From Rhodocyclaceae bacterium (lineage in GTDB: Bacteria > Pseudomonadota > Gammaproteobacteria > Burkholderiales > Rhodocyclaceae): a stretch of 64,000 bases of DNA. Position numbers and translations under genes: made by a program. The notes beneath the pieces were generated by a model. It did no database searches, was not told the origin of the DNA, and saw only the letters and a list, made by a program, of their open reading frames with translations. The stretch lies in contig JAGRGB010000029.1 of assembly GCA_020445745.1 (NCBI GenBank), forward strand, positions 62,001 to 126,000. Direction: 5' to 3'. Shown piece by piece: positions 24,238-33,311 of this stretch (within the stretch, counting starts at the first letter, position 1; each line of letters opens with the position of its first letter).

Positions 24238-24357
24238 TTCGCCGCGCCCGCAAGGTCGGCGTCGCGGGCGGCCCGCGATGATCGGACGGGCGGCACGCGA
24301 CCGTTGCCCGATCGCCACCGCGTGGCCGCGCCGTGCCGTGACGACGCGGCAGCGGGC

Positions 24358-24666
24358 TCAGCCCGGGGGCCGGCCGGCTTCGCGCAGGCGGGCGAGCGCT
24401 TCGTCGGCGCCGATCAGCACACCCAATCCGTCCGCCGAGGGTGGCGCGCAGGGGCGTGCATCGAGGCGACACGCGAGGGCGGCCAGCTCCGGCGGGAAGT
24501 AGAGCTTGAGCTCGCAGTGCAGGCGGCCGTCGGATTCGTGGCGCATCAGCACGGCGGATACGCTGCCGTGCTCGGCGAAGCAGGCGCGCACTGCGTCGAT
24601 TGCCGTTCCGGCAAGCATCGCGTCCCCCAGGTTGGCGACAAACCAGCGGTGTTCGTGTGGATCCAT
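24358..24666 (-). CDS. Small conserved-looking protein of unknown function
   Basis: 102 residues with good protein character: HRWFVANLGDAMLAGTAIDA, CFAEHGSVSAVLMRHESDGR, LHCELKLYFPPELAALACRL and GVLIGADEALARLREAG. No domain recognised; no signal peptide or membrane helix. It lies alone between the cyclase gene and the MerT-like gene. Confidence 0.65.
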   Translation of the reverse strand: MDPHEHRWFVANLGDAMLAGTAIDAVRACFAEHGSVSAVLMRHESDGRLHCELKLYFPPELAALACRLDARPCAPPSADGLGVLIGADEALARLREAGRPPG

Positions 24667-24952
24667 CGCTTCTGGCGGCGTGTCGATGGCCGGGCCGATG
24701 CCCTGATCGGTTCAGCTTAGCAGGCATCGCGCAATGCCGGCGGTCCCGCCGGGCGGCGAACGGCACCGCCGGCGGACCGTCCCCGGTGATCAGTGCCACG
24801 TCGTCGGGATTCTCCAGGATTTCTCCAGCACTACGACAGGCGCAGTACAAGCGCGGATTCGGGCCGCAGCGGACACTCGAACCATGCCGGACGGGCCGCG
24901 GCGAGCGGTGCCGACGACGGCATGCCCCGACCGTGACGCCAAGGAGACGAGC

Positions 24953-25300
24953 ATGATGAAGCAACGAGAAATTACCGTGGATGCGAACCGCGCCGGCGCC
25001 GTCGCCGCGCTGGCCGGCATGGCCGCCGCGGCGGTCACCGGCGCGGCCTGCATCGGCCCGATGATCGGCATCGCCCTCGGCGTCGGCGGTCTCGGCTGGC
25101 TGGCGCGCTACGCCCCGCTGCAGCTGCCGGCGAGCGTGACGACGGCGGCCCTGCTGGCGCTCGGCTTCCACCTGCTGTACCGGCGCCGCGACCGCGGCGG
25201 TGCAGCGCGGCGGCGGGCCCGTGCGCTGCTGTGGATCGCGGTGGCCTTCGCGGCGGCGATCAACGCCTTCGAATATCTGATCCTGCCCACGCTGGGCTGA
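24953..25300 (+). CDS. MerT-like small membrane protein
   Basis: 115 residues with three or four hydrophobic segments. The first (GAVAALAGMAAAAVTGAACI) runs into GPMIGIALGVGGLGWLARYA; the last is LLWIAVAFAAAINAFEYLIL. Size, topology and its place directly before a MerP-like gene match the MerT mercury-uptake family. MerT normally has a Cys-Cys pair in the first helix; only one Cys (TGAACIGP) is present here. AAGGAGACGAGC precedes tandem ATGs at 24953 and 24956. Metal specificity is uncertain, and no merA or merR is in the window. Confidence 0.72.
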   Translation: MMKQREITVDANRAGAVAALAGMAAAAVTGAACIGPMIGIALGVGGLGWLARYAPLQLPASVTTAALLALGFHLLYRRRDRGGAARRRARALLWIAVAFAAAINAFEYLILPTLG

Positions 25301-25317
25301 ACCTTCGGGAGCGAGCC

Positions 25318-25638
25318 ATGAACACCGCAAGATTCCGGGTCGCAGCGACGATCCTCTCCCTCGCCCAGCTGTTTGCCGCGCCGGGCGCCGCCATCGCCGA
25401 AGCGCCCGCGCCGGCCACGGTGGTCCGCCACACCCTGCATGTCGAGGGCATGGTCGGCGACAGCTGCCCGGTGCTGATCACCGCGGCGCTGAGGCACGTC
25501 GATGGCATCCACCATGTCGAGGCCAGCTACGCCACCCGCTCGGCCACCGTCGAGTACGATCCGGGGAGGATCGGCCTGCAACGGATCCGCCGTACGATCC
25601 TCCGCCAGGCGGGTTTCGAGACGACCGTCGCCCAGTGA
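25318..25638 (+). CDS. MerP-like periplasmic heavy-metal-associated domain protein with altered metal motif
   Basis: 106 residues. The signal peptide ends near AAIAEA (about 28). The ferredoxin-like HMA fold follows: VVRHTLHVEGMVGDSCPVLI, then ALRHVDGIHHVEASYATRSA and VEYDPGRIGLQRIRRTILRQ. In MerP the loop is GMTCxxC; here it is GMVGDSCP, so the first Cys is lost and the second kept. It lies 17 bases after the MerT-like gene with a GGGAGCGAGCC site, so the two form an operon. One remaining Cys suggests changed or lost metal binding. Confidence 0.85.
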   Translation: MNTARFRVAATILSLAQLFAAPGAAIAEAPAPATVVRHTLHVEGMVGDSCPVLITAALRHVDGIHHVEASYATRSATVEYDPGRIGLQRIRRTILRQAGFETTVAQ

Positions 25639-25711
25639 GGTCGCGGGCCGGCCGCCACCGGGTAAACGTATCGGCTGCGAACTCGCCCGCGGTCGGGTTG
25701 TCGGAAGCGCG

Positions 25712-28204
25712 ATGCAGACCTTGAAACTCGCCTGCCGGATGCTGGGCCGCGACCTGCGCGCCGGCGAACTCAATCTGCTGGTGCTCGCCCTCGCGATAGC
25801 GGTGGCGAGCCTCACCAGCGTCGGTTTTCTGACCGATCGCGTCGCCCAGGCGCTGAAACGCGAGGCCAACCAGCTTCTCGGCGGCGATCTGCTGCTGAAG
25901 GCCGATCACCCGTGGTCGGCGGCGATCGTCGACGCGGCCGGCCGCCAGGGACTGCGGGTCGTCACCACGACCCAGTTCACCAGCATGGCCAGCACCGACT
26001 CGTCGGCCCAGTTGGCCGGCGTCAAGGCGGTCGAGGCGGGCTATCCGCTGCGCGGCAGCCTGCGCATCGCGCCCGCGCCGAACCGGGCGGATGCGCCGGC
26101 GCCGGGCGTGCCGCCGCGCGGCGAGGCGTGGCTCGACGAGCGCCTGTTCGCGGCGCTGGGGGTCGCGCCGGGCGGGCGCATCGGCCTCGGCCACGCCTCG
26201 CTGGTGGCATCCGCGATGGTGAGTTTCGAATCCGACCGTGGCGCCAACTTCTTCAGCCTGCTGCCGCGGATCATGATCAACGCAGGCGACCTGCCGGCCA
26301 CCGGCCTGATCCAGGTCGGCAGCCGGGTCAGCTACCAGCTGCAGGTGGCGGGCGAGGCTGCCGCGGTCGAGCGCTTCCGCGAATGGGTCGAGCCACGGCT
26401 GGGGCGTGGCGAGCGCCTCGAGTCGGTGGACAACGCACGGCCCGAAGTGCGTAACGCGCTCGATCAGGCCCAGCGCTTCCTGCGCCTGGCGGCCCTGCTG
26501 GCGGTGATCCTCGCGGCAGTGGCGGTGGGCCTGTCGGCGCGGCGCTTCATGCAGCGCCACGTCGATGGCTGTGCGGTGATGCGCTGCCTCGGTGCGCCGG
26601 CAGGGCGCGTCATGCGCCTGATCGTGCTCGAGTTCCTGGTGCTGGCGCTGGCGGTGTCGCTGGGCGGGGCGGCGCTGGGCTGGGGGGTGCAGTGGGGCCT
26701 CGGGCGGATGCTCGCGGATCTGCTCGGTGCGCTGCTGCCGGCGCCGTCGGCGCTGCCGCTGGTGCATGGCCTGCTGATCGGGCTGGCGCTGCTGCTGGGC
26801 TTCGCGCTGCCGCAATTGATCCGGCTCGGCAGCGTGCCGATGCTGCGGGTATTGCGGCGCGAGTGGGGCGGGGTGGCGCCGGTCACCGGCATCGCCTGGG
26901 CGATCGGCGCCGCGGTGCTGGTGGCGCTGCTGGTGTGGATTGCCGGCGAGCTGCGCCTCGGCCTGCTGGTGGCCGGCGGCTTCGTCGTCGCCCTCGGGCT
27001 GTTCGCGCTGGCCGCCTGGGGGGTGTTGCAGGCCCTGTCCCGGCTGCGCGGCGGGCCGATGCGTGGTGGTTGGCGCTACGGCGTCGCCGCGCTGACCCGC
27101 CGCATGGGCGGCAGCGTGGTGCAGGTGGTGGCGCTGGGCTCGGGACTGACCGCGCTGCTGCTGCTGACCGTGATCCGCGCCGACCTGCTCGACAGCTGGC
27201 GCCGCGCCACGCCCGCGGACGCGCCGAACCGCTTCGTGATCAACCTGCAGCCGGATCAGGCGACGGCCTTCGAGGCATTCTTCGTCGACAATGGCATCGC
27301 CCGGCCGGAGCTGATGCCGATGATCCGGGGCCGCCTGACCGCGATCGACGGCGAGCCGGTCCGCCTCGAGGACTACCCGGAGGGGCGGCCGCGGCGGCTC
27401 GCCGAGCGCGAGTTCAACCTGTCGTTCATGGCCGCGCTGCCGGCCGGCAATCGCATCATCGACGGCCGCTGGCACGGTGCCGGCGCAGCCCGCGAGTGGT
27501 CGGTGGAGAAGGGCATCGCCGAACTGTTCGATCTCGAGGTCGGCGACCGCCTCGAATTCGACGTCGCCGGTGAGCGCATCGAGGCCGCGATCAGCAGCAT
27601 CCGCGCCCTCGACTGGGACTCGATGCGGGTCAATTTCTTCGTCATTGCCTCACCCGGGGTGCTCGAGGGGCGGCCGGCGAGCATGATCACCGCCTTCCAT
27701 CTGCAGCCCGCGGAGCACGACTTCACGACCCGGCTGGTGGCGGCCTTTCCGAACATCTCGATCATCGACGTGACCGCGGTGCTGAACCAGATCCGGATGC
27801 TGATCGACCGGCTGATCGCGATCGTGCAGTTCGTGTTCGGCTTCGCGTTGCTGGCCGGGCTGGTGGTGCTGTGGGCGGCGTTGCAGTCCACCCACGACGA
27901 ACGCGAGTACGAGCTGGCGGTGCTGCGCACGCTGGGCGCGCGCCACCGCCAACTGCGCCATGCCCTGCTGGCCGAGTTCGCGGTGCTCGGCGTGGTTGCC
28001 GGCGTGCTGGCGGGCCTGGGCGCCAGCGCCATCGGCTGGGCGCTGGGCAACCATGCGTTTCGCCTCGACGACTACCTGCCGGGTGGCGCGGCGATCATGG
28101 TCGGTGTGCTCGCCGGCGGTGCGGGGGTGATGCTGGCCGGCTGGCTCGGTACCCGCGGCCTGTTGGCGCGGGCGCCGTTGACAAGTCTGCGCGCGCTGTC
28201 CTGA
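25712..28204 (+). CDS. FtsX/MacB-type ABC transporter permease (YbbP-like), no ATPase gene adjacent
   Basis: 830-residue inner-membrane protein from the ATG at 25712 (MQTLKLACRMLGRDLRAGEL). Layout matches E. coli YbbP: an N-terminal helix (LVLALAIAVASLTSVGFL), a large periplasmic domain, several central helices, a second periplasmic domain and a C-terminal FtsX helix bundle (FVFGFALLAGLVVLWAALQS, AEFAVLGVVAGVLAGLGASA). YbbP works with the YbbA ATPase; no such gene is next to it here. The substrate is unknown in this subfamily; lipid or lipoprotein export is often proposed. It lies 73 bases after the MerP-like gene, probably unrelated to it. Confidence 0.9.
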   Translation: MQTLKLACRMLGRDLRAGELNLLVLALAIAVASLTSVGFLTDRVAQALKREANQLLGGDLLLKADHPWSAAIVDAAGRQGLRVVTTTQFTSMASTDSSAQLAGVKAVEAGYPLRGSLRIAPAPNRADAPAPGVPPRGEAWLDERLFAALGVAPGGRIGLGHASLVASAMVSFESDRGANFFSLLPRIMINAGDLPATGLIQVGSRVSYQLQVAGEAAAVERFREWVEPRLGRGERLESVDNARPEVRNALDQAQRFLRLAALLAVILAAVAVGLSARRFMQRHVDGCAVMRCLGAPAGRVMRLIVLEFLVLALAVSLGGAALGWGVQWGLGRMLADLLGALLPAPSALPLVHGLLIGLALLLGFALPQLIRLGSVPMLRVLRREWGGVAPVTGIAWAIGAAVLVALLVWIAGELRLGLLVAGGFVVALGLFALAAWGVLQALSRLRGGPMRGGWRYGVAALTRRMGGSVVQVVALGSGLTALLLLTVIRADLLDSWRRATPADAPNRFVINLQPDQATAFEAFFVDNGIARPELMPMIRGRLTAIDGEPVRLEDYPEGRPRRLAEREFNLSFMAALPAGNRIIDGRWHGAGAAREWSVEKGIAELFDLEVGDRLEFDVAGERIEAAISSIRALDWDSMRVNFFVIASPGVLEGRPASMITAFHLQPAEHDFTTRLVAAFPNISIIDVTAVLNQIRMLIDRLIAIVQFVFGFALLAGLVVLWAALQSTHDEREYELAVLRTLGARHRQLRHALLAEFAVLGVVAGVLAGLGASAIGWALGNHAFRLDDYLPGGAAIMVGVLAGGAGVMLAGWLGTRGLLARAPLTSLRALS

Positions 28205-28257
28205 GCCACGACGGGGCCGTCGGCCGGGCCGGCATGACGGGTATACTCGCCGCCATC

Positions 28258-29676
28258 ATGGATCCAGCCGCCGTGGTCACCGACATCCCGAACTTCCAGC
28301 TGTGGTTGCTCGGCGCCGTCGCGGTGCTGGTGGCGGCCACGCTGTGGCAGGCGATCCGCCTCGACCGCCTGCAGCGCCGCCAGGAGATGCTGCCGGACGA
28401 GATCGCCGAGGTGCTGGTGCTCGAGCTCGGCGAGCGTCAGCGCGAGATGCTGGCCGAGGTGCACCGCGGGCTGGCGCGCCAGAGCGATCGCCTCGACCTG
28501 CGCGCCGGTGAGCATGCCGAGCGCCTGGGGCGGCGCATGCAGGAGGAGCTGGGTGCCACCCGCGAAGCGATGCAGGCGCTGCAGCTGGCGCTGCACAAGG
28601 CCATGGACGGGCAGCGGGAGGACGTCGCGACCCGGCTCGCCGGGCTGGCGGCAAGCCTCACCGAGGGCCTCGCGAAGATGCGCAGCGAGGTGCTGGAGAG
28701 CACGCTGCAAACGCTGTCCGACCACGGCCGCAAGGACCGCGAGTTGCTCGCCGCCAGCATCGAGGCCCTGAGCCGCAGCATCAACGAACGCATCGACGCG
28801 ATCGGCGGGCGCGTGGACGAGCGCCTCGACGAGGGATTCCGCAAGACCAACGAGACCTTCGCCAGCGTGATGGCCCGGCTCGCGACGATCGACGAGGCGC
28901 AGAAGAAGATCGACGGCCTGACCACCAACGTGGTCGGCCTGCAGGAGCTGCTCGGTGACCGTCAGGCCCGAGGCGCCTTCGGCGAGGTCCAGCTCGAGGC
29001 CCTGGTGAGGAACGCGCTGCCGCCGGATGCCTACCAGTTCCAGGCGCCGCTGCCCAACGGCACCCGCGTCGACTGCCTGCTGTGCCTGCCCGAACCCACC
29101 GGGCGGGTGGCGGTCGATTCGAAGTTCCCGCTCGAGAACTTCCGCCGCATGGTGGACCCGGGAGCCGGCGACTTCGAGCGCCGCGCCGCGCGCAGCGCGT
29201 TCCGCGCCGACCTGAGGCGCCACGCCGACGCCATCGCCGACAAGTACATCGTGCCGGACGTGACCTCCGACGGCGCGGTGATGTTCGTGCCGGCGGAGGC
29301 GGTGTTCGCGGAGATCCACGCCGCGCACCCGGAGTTCGTCGCCCATGCCCAGGCCCGGCGCGTCTGGGTGGTGTCGCCGACGACGCTGATGGCGGTGCTG
29401 AACACCGCCCGGGCAGTGCTGAAGGATGTCGAGACCCGCAAGCAGATCCACGTCATACGGGATGCGCTGGGCAAGCTGTCGAAGGACTTCACGCGCTTCG
29501 ACGAGCGCATGCAGAAGCTCGCCGCGCACATCGCCCAGGCCAACCATGACGTGCGCGAGGTGCAGGTGTCGAGCCGCAAGATCAGCGCGCATTTCCAGCG
29601 CATCGAGTCGGCGCGGCTCGACCAGCCGGTGGACGATGTCGAGCCATCGCCGCGGCTGGTGGACGGTGGCAGCTGA
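28258..29676 (+). CDS. rmuC: RmuC-family DNA recombination protein
   Basis: 472 residues from the ATG at 28258; an ATG at 28234 would add eight residues. An N-terminal membrane helix (about 14-33, LWLLGAVAVLVAATLWQAIR) is followed by about 200 residues of coiled coil. The RmuC nuclease-like domain then shows QARGAFGEVQLEALVRNALP, VAVDSKFPLENFRRMVD with the DxK-type motif, and FVPAEAVFAEIHAAHPEFV. RmuC limits inversion at short repeats in E. coli and is predicted to be a membrane-tethered nuclease. A TATACT motif lies just upstream of the second ATG, leaving the exact start uncertain. Confidence 0.93.
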   Translation: MDPAAVVTDIPNFQLWLLGAVAVLVAATLWQAIRLDRLQRRQEMLPDEIAEVLVLELGERQREMLAEVHRGLARQSDRLDLRAGEHAERLGRRMQEELGATREAMQALQLALHKAMDGQREDVATRLAGLAASLTEGLAKMRSEVLESTLQTLSDHGRKDRELLAASIEALSRSINERIDAIGGRVDERLDEGFRKTNETFASVMARLATIDEAQKKIDGLTTNVVGLQELLGDRQARGAFGEVQLEALVRNALPPDAYQFQAPLPNGTRVDCLLCLPEPTGRVAVDSKFPLENFRRMVDPGAGDFERRAARSAFRADLRRHADAIADKYIVPDVTSDGAVMFVPAEAVFAEIHAAHPEFVAHAQARRVWVVSPTTLMAVLNTARAVLKDVETRKQIHVIRDALGKLSKDFTRFDERMQKLAAHIAQANHDVREVQVSSRKISAHFQRIESARLDQPVDDVEPSPRLVDGGS

Positions 29677-29687
29677 GGCGTGGGGGT

Positions 29688-30767
29688 TCAGCCGCCGATG
29701 TAGGACATCTCGATCTTGCGCGCCGCGGCGGTCGCGGCGGTACGGATCTCCGAGTAGCGGTCTTCGCGCTGCTGCCACACCGCGGCGATCGCGGCACGCA
29801 GGCGCCCGTCGTCGGCGCCGCCGCGCAGCAGACCTCGCAGGTCGTGGCCGTGCTGGGCGAACAGGCAGGTGTAGAGCTTGCCTTCGGTGGACAGGCGCAA
29901 GCGGGTGCAGCTAGCGCAGAACGCCTGGGTCACCGACGAAATCACGCCGATCTCGCCATCGCCGTCGGCGTAGCGCCAGCGCTCGGCGACCTCGCCGGCG
30001 TAGTTGGACTCGGCCGGTTCGAGGGGGAATTCGGCCGAGATGCGATCGATCACCTCGCGCGACGGCAGCACTTCGTCCATGCGCCAGCCGTTGGAACTGC
30101 CGACGTCCATATACTCGATGAAGCGCACGATATGGCCGCTGCCGCGGAAATGGCGTGCCAGGTCGACGACGGCGTGGTCATTGACACCGCGCTTGACCAC
30201 CATGTTCACCTTGACCTGACGAAAGCCGGCCCGCTCGGCCGCGGCGATGCCGGCGAGCACGTCGGCCACCGGAAAATCGACGTCGTTCATGCGGCGGAAG
30301 GTCGCGTCGTCGAGGGCGTCGAGGCTCACGGTGATGCGGTCGAGACCGGCATCCCGCAAGCGCTCGGCCATCCTCGGCAGCAGCACGCCGTTGGTGGTCA
30401 GCGTCAGCTCGAGCCCGCCGAGGCGCGCCAGCGCGGCGACCAGGTGTTCGACCCCGCGGCGCAGCAGCGGCTCGCCGCCGGTGATGCGGATCTTGCGCAC
30501 GCCATGCTCGGAGAAGATCCGCGCGAGTCGGGTGATCTCGTCGAAGCTCAGCAACTCCTGGCGCTTGAGGAAGGGGTAGTCCTTGCCGAACACGCCCTTC
30601 GGCATGCAATAGATGCAGCGGAAATTGCAGCGGTCGGTGACCGACACGCGCAGGTCCCGCAACACCCGCCCGCGGCGGTCGGCCAGGTCGTGGCCCGGAT
30701 CGACCGGGCTGGCACCCGGCAGCCGGGAGCGTTCGTCGATGATCGGGATGGTCGGGCGACTGGGCAT
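29688..30767 (-). CDS. moaA: GTP 3',8-cyclase MoaA (molybdenum cofactor biosynthesis)
   Basis: 359 residues. A radical-SAM enzyme that rearranges GTP in the first step of molybdopterin synthesis. The N-terminal cluster motif CNFRCIYC (CX3CX2C) and the C-terminal cluster Cys set [20 protein letters not shown] are both complete. [20 protein letters not shown] and [20 protein letters not shown] are family landmarks, and the chain ends in the functionally important Gly-Gly (SYIGG). The ATG at 30767 gives the family's usual length plus a short N-terminal extension. It is convergent with rmuC. The partner moaC is not in the window. Confidence 0.96.
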   Translation of the reverse strand: MPSRPTIPIIDERSRLPGASPVDPGHDLADRRGRVLRDLRVSVTDRCNFRCIYCMPKGVFGKDYPFLKRQELLSFDEITRLARIFSEHGVRKIRITGGEPLLRRGVEHLVAALARLGGLELTLTTNGVLLPRMAERLRDAGLDRITVSLDALDDATFRRMNDVDFPVADVLAGIAAAERAGFRQVKVNMVVKRGVNDHAVVDLARHFRGSGHIVRFIEYMDVGSSNGWRMDEVLPSREVIDRISAEFPLEPAESNYAGEVAERWRYADGDGEIGVISSVTQAFCASCTRLRLSTEGKLYTCLFAQHGHDLRGLLRGGADDGRLRAAIAAVWQQREDRYSEIRTAATAAARKIEMSYIGG

Positions 30768-31092
30768 GGAGATGGTGTCGGGGTGTCGGACAAGCGGGCT
30801 TCGGCAGATTATCGGTCGGCCGTCGCCGGCCAACAAGCGTGGGACCCGCCGCCATCGCGGTGGTTCGCCCATCGGCCGGTCGGGAGCGGCGCGATCCGGG
30901 GGTCCGCTTCGCCAATGCCGGAACACGCTAGCGCGCCTCGCGCCCCGTGGCGGCCTTGCTCGTCCGCGCGGTAGACCCAGCCATCGCTGCGGCTCGCGCC
31001 TTGCCACGGGGCCCGATCCATCACCTTCCTCATGCTCCCTGATTGACGAAGCAGTCCATCAGGGCGTGGGCCGCTCCGGCTGGCCGTTGGCG
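30768..31092. other. Intergenic region carrying repeat copy A
   Basis: Between the moaA start and the OmpA-like stop. Apart from the 128-bp repeat at 30907-31034, nothing coding is seen. Confidence 0.6.
30907..31034 (+). repeat. Dispersed 128-bp repeat, copy A
   Basis: Aligns without gaps to 33961-34088, with about 110 of 128 positions identical by eye. Both copies have the same orientation and sit just beyond the 3' end of a minus-strand gene. A long-range stem is visible: CCCCGTGGC near the middle pairs with GCCACGGGG downstream, enclosing a small CAGC-CATC-GCTG hairpin whose arms are conserved in copy B. Read on the minus strand each copy could encode a short peptide, but most differences change amino acids, which argues against a conserved protein. 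Confidence 0.85.
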
Positions 31093-31662
31093 TCAGTGGC
31101 CCTGCACGCGGACCTCGACCCGGTGGGCCCCGGCACCGCCGCCATCGCCGAGCGTCGATGCCGGCTCGCGCAGCAGCAATCGGTGCGGCGGCACGCCGCG
31201 GGCGGCCAGTGCCGTCGCCACCGCCTGGACCCGTCGTCGCGACATCGCGGCATTCGCCACGGCGCTGCCCGAGCCGTCGTAGAAGCCGGAGATCACGGCG
31301 ATCGCTCCCGGGCGGGCGCGCAGCGCGTCGATGGTCGTGGCGAACCAGCGCTCGGCGTCGGCAGGCAGGGCGCTGCTGCCGGGCTCGAAGGGGAGCCCCA
31401 CGAGCGCCTCGCCGCGGCGCGGGATGTCGGCCTCGGCGACTTTCGTGGCCGCCACCAGCGGCACGCCGCTCGCGCCCTGGTCGGCATACAGGGCCTCCAC
31501 GCCCGACATCGTGCTCAGGCCCGACAAGCTGCCCGCGGCCATGCCTCGGGAAGCGCCGTCAAGTGCGTCGCCGGAGTACACGATCGCCAACGCGACCAGT
31601 GCGATGCTTGCCAGGGCGCTGATCACGATGCCTGCGCCAGCTTCGTCTTCGCGCTCCGTCAT
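31093..31662 (-). CDS. OmpA-like-domain membrane-anchored protein
   Basis: 189 residues. A single membrane helix near the N-terminus (GIVISALASIALVALAIVYS) is followed by a periplasmic domain ending in an OmpA/MotB-type peptidoglycan-binding fold: LPFEPGSSALPADAERWFAT, IAVISGFYDGSGSAVANAAM, SRRRVQAVATALAARGVPPH. The usual NxGHTD motif is replaced by ISGFYDGSG, so peptidoglycan binding may be altered. The ATG at 31662 follows GGAGGTGGTGTCAGC. It is the first gene inside the block bounded by the two 128-bp repeats. Confidence 0.85.
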   Translation of the reverse strand: MTEREDEAGAGIVISALASIALVALAIVYSGDALDGASRGMAAGSLSGLSTMSGVEALYADQGASGVPLVAATKVAEADIPRRGEALVGLPFEPGSSALPADAERWFATTIDALRARPGAIAVISGFYDGSGSAVANAAMSRRRVQAVATALAARGVPPHRLLLREPASTLGDGGGAGAHRVEVRVQGH

Positions 31663-32066
31663 GCTGACACCACCTCCGAATCCATGCGCTGCCGGGCAGC
31701 GGCTGCCCGGCTAAGACCCGTTCATCATAGTCTCCGCAATGGCGCGGGCGCCGTGCGAAATTGCGACCGATTGCAAGCGGGCGTCATGCATTCCGCCCTG
31801 GTCCCCCACCTGTCGCCGGTCGCCCGCATGTCGGTCCCGGGGGCTCGCGACCGACCATGGCGGCGAGCGCGGGCCGACGCCCGTTCCTGTCCGCGGCAGG
31901 TGAGGGTCGGGCCGCGCTCGGCATCTGCCGCGCCGGTTCGAGCTGGCTGTTCGGACCAGTACCTCGGCCCGGGTCAATGTCACGCCCGCCGGCTTGTTCT
32001 AAGATAGGATTCGATGCGGGCCGGCCCGGGTCAGGCGAGCGCGGGGGCGGCGTCGGGAGGGGAGCC
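31663..32066. other. Divergent intergenic region, 404 bases
   Basis: No coding frame is credible. It holds a perfect 10-bp inverted repeat (31691-31711) close to the OmpA-like start. A TAAGAT-type box about 60 bases before the lipoprotein ATG is a possible -10. Confidence 0.5.
31691..31711. repeat. Perfect 10-bp inverted repeat upstream of the OmpA-like gene
   Basis: GCCGGGCAGC-G-GCTGCCCGGC lies 28 bases upstream of the ATG at 31662, in the expected 5' leader. As RNA it would form a tight hairpin near the ribosome binding site and could affect expression. Confidence 0.6.
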
Positions 32067-32462
32067 ATGACACGATTGCGAATCCTCTGTGCCACGACGG
32101 TGACGTTGCTGGCGCTGGGTGCCTGTTCCACGACCGGGCAAGGTCCGTCGGCCGAAGGCCGGCAGCCGATGACTGCCCCGGAATTGCTCAAGTTGCTGAC
32201 CTCGGGTCAGGATTTCGATCTGCGCAGCGCCGATGGTGGTGCCGAGACCCTACACTTCGCGCGCGATGGCACCGTCACCGTCGTTCGCGACGCCGGCGAG
32301 GCCAGTGGCCGCTGGCGCATCTCGGCCGACCGCTACTGCGTCACCTGGCAGGAGGGCACCGCCGGCGAGCGTTGCTTCCACGCCTATCGCGAGGGCGAAT
32401 CCGTCTATGCGCTGGCGGGGCCGGACGGCGTGGCCGCCGGCACCCTGAGCGCCCATCGCTGA
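32067..32462 (+). CDS. Small lipoprotein of unknown function
   Basis: 131 residues from the ATG at 32067 after GGGAGGGGAGCC. A lipoprotein signal with lipobox LALGAC (lipidated Cys about residue 20) is followed by CSTTGQGPS. The mature part (MTAPELLKLLTSGQDFDLRS, FARDGTVTVVRDAGEASGRW, YCVTWQEGTAGERCFHAYRE) resembles small lipocalin-like beta folds with two central cysteines. No definite family assignment. Confidence 0.83.
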   Translation: MTRLRILCATTVTLLALGACSTTGQGPSAEGRQPMTAPELLKLLTSGQDFDLRSADGGAETLHFARDGTVTVVRDAGEASGRWRISADRYCVTWQEGTAGERCFHAYREGESVYALAGPDGVAAGTLSAHR

Positions 32463-32615
32463 AGGTGCGCCCGCCGCAATGCGGGCGGGACGGCAGGACG
32501 ACGACGCGGCCGGCGGCGGGCGGGGCCGCTGCGTGCGGCCATGCGCGAGCGCGGCGTTTCGCCGCCGGGCGGCCGAAGTGGCGCGAGGTTTCGTCCCATT
32601 TCTCGCGGCGATCCG

Positions 32616-33224
32616 TCAGCCCGGGACGTCGAGTGCCGGATTCAGCGCCTGGATCATTCCGCTTGCTGCCGCCAGCAGCTCGTCGCGGCTCTTGCCCTTG
32701 GCCAGTGGCCCGTCCACCAGGAGACTGGCCAGACCATGCACGGAAGACCAGGCCAGCAGTTCCTGCGCACTGAACGCCTCGGGGTCTTCGTCTTCGAGGG
32801 TCTGCACGAATCCGCCCTGGATGCAGCGGGCCAGCTTGCGCGTTGCGGCGAGGTAGCCGGCGTCCTGGGAATAGATGGTTTCCTCGCGCCACATCGCGCG
32901 GAAGAAGGCCGGCTTGGCGAGCGCGAAGGCGATGTAGGCCAGACCGACGGCGTGGAACGCACTGCCGTCGTGCCGATGGGCCTGATCTTTTGCGCCTTCC
33001 ATCGCGTCCACCAGTTGATTCAGCGCCCGCGTCGCAAAAGCGGTCAGCAATGCCCGCTTGTCCACGTAGTGGCGGAAAGCCGAGGAGGGCGAAACGCCGA
33101 CCTTCTTGGCGCACGCGCGCAGGGTCACGGCCTCGATGCCGAACTGGGAAGCAATCTCGTCCACGGCCTCGAGCAGCGACTCGGCGAGGTGGCCGTGGTG
33201 GTAGCGCGTCTTTTCTGTCGTCAT
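32616..33224 (-). CDS. TetR-family transcriptional regulator
   Basis: 202 residues from the ATG at 33224. The N-terminal helix-turn-helix is FGIEAVTLRACAKKVGVSPS followed by SAFRHYVDKRALLTAF. The all-helical ligand domain (VGLAYIAFALAKPAFFRAMW, LLAWSSVHGLASLLVDGPLA) resembles the WHG/TetR_C_33 group. The gap to the DUF2852 gene carries two copies of the same palindrome, GTGAACGGCGTTAAC, probable operators, suggesting autoregulation and control of the divergent gene. The ligand is unknown. Confidence 0.93.
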   Translation of the reverse strand: MTTEKTRYHHGHLAESLLEAVDEIASQFGIEAVTLRACAKKVGVSPSSAFRHYVDKRALLTAFATRALNQLVDAMEGAKDQAHRHDGSAFHAVGLAYIAFALAKPAFFRAMWREETIYSQDAGYLAATRKLARCIQGGFVQTLEDEDPEAFSAQELLAWSSVHGLASLLVDGPLAKGKSRDELLAAASGMIQALNPALDVPG

Positions 33225-33246
33225 GGGCCTAGTGATAGCACGGAAT

Positions 33247-33261
33247 GTGAACGGCGTTAAC
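33247..33261. promoter_or_regulatory. TetR operator-like palindrome, copy 1
   Basis: GTGAACGGCGTTAAC, a near-perfect palindrome, 22 bases upstream of the TetR start codon. The same 15 bases recur at 33312-33326, 65 bases away. Confidence 0.75.
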
Positions 33262-33311
33262 TTTTTTTGTCGATGCCCTTGAAATCTTCGGCGACTTCCC
33301 TTAGATTGCAT

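Noticed and set aside
30809-31033. Short peptide frames in the two 128-bp repeats (minus strand)
   Set aside because: Both copies are open and similar, but most base differences change the amino acid, so selection for a protein is unlikely.
31761-32462. Upstream extension of the lipoprotein frame
   Set aside because: The extension is Arg/Pro/Gly-rich; the internal ATG at 32067 has a strong GGAGGGGAG site and a proper lipoprotein signal.
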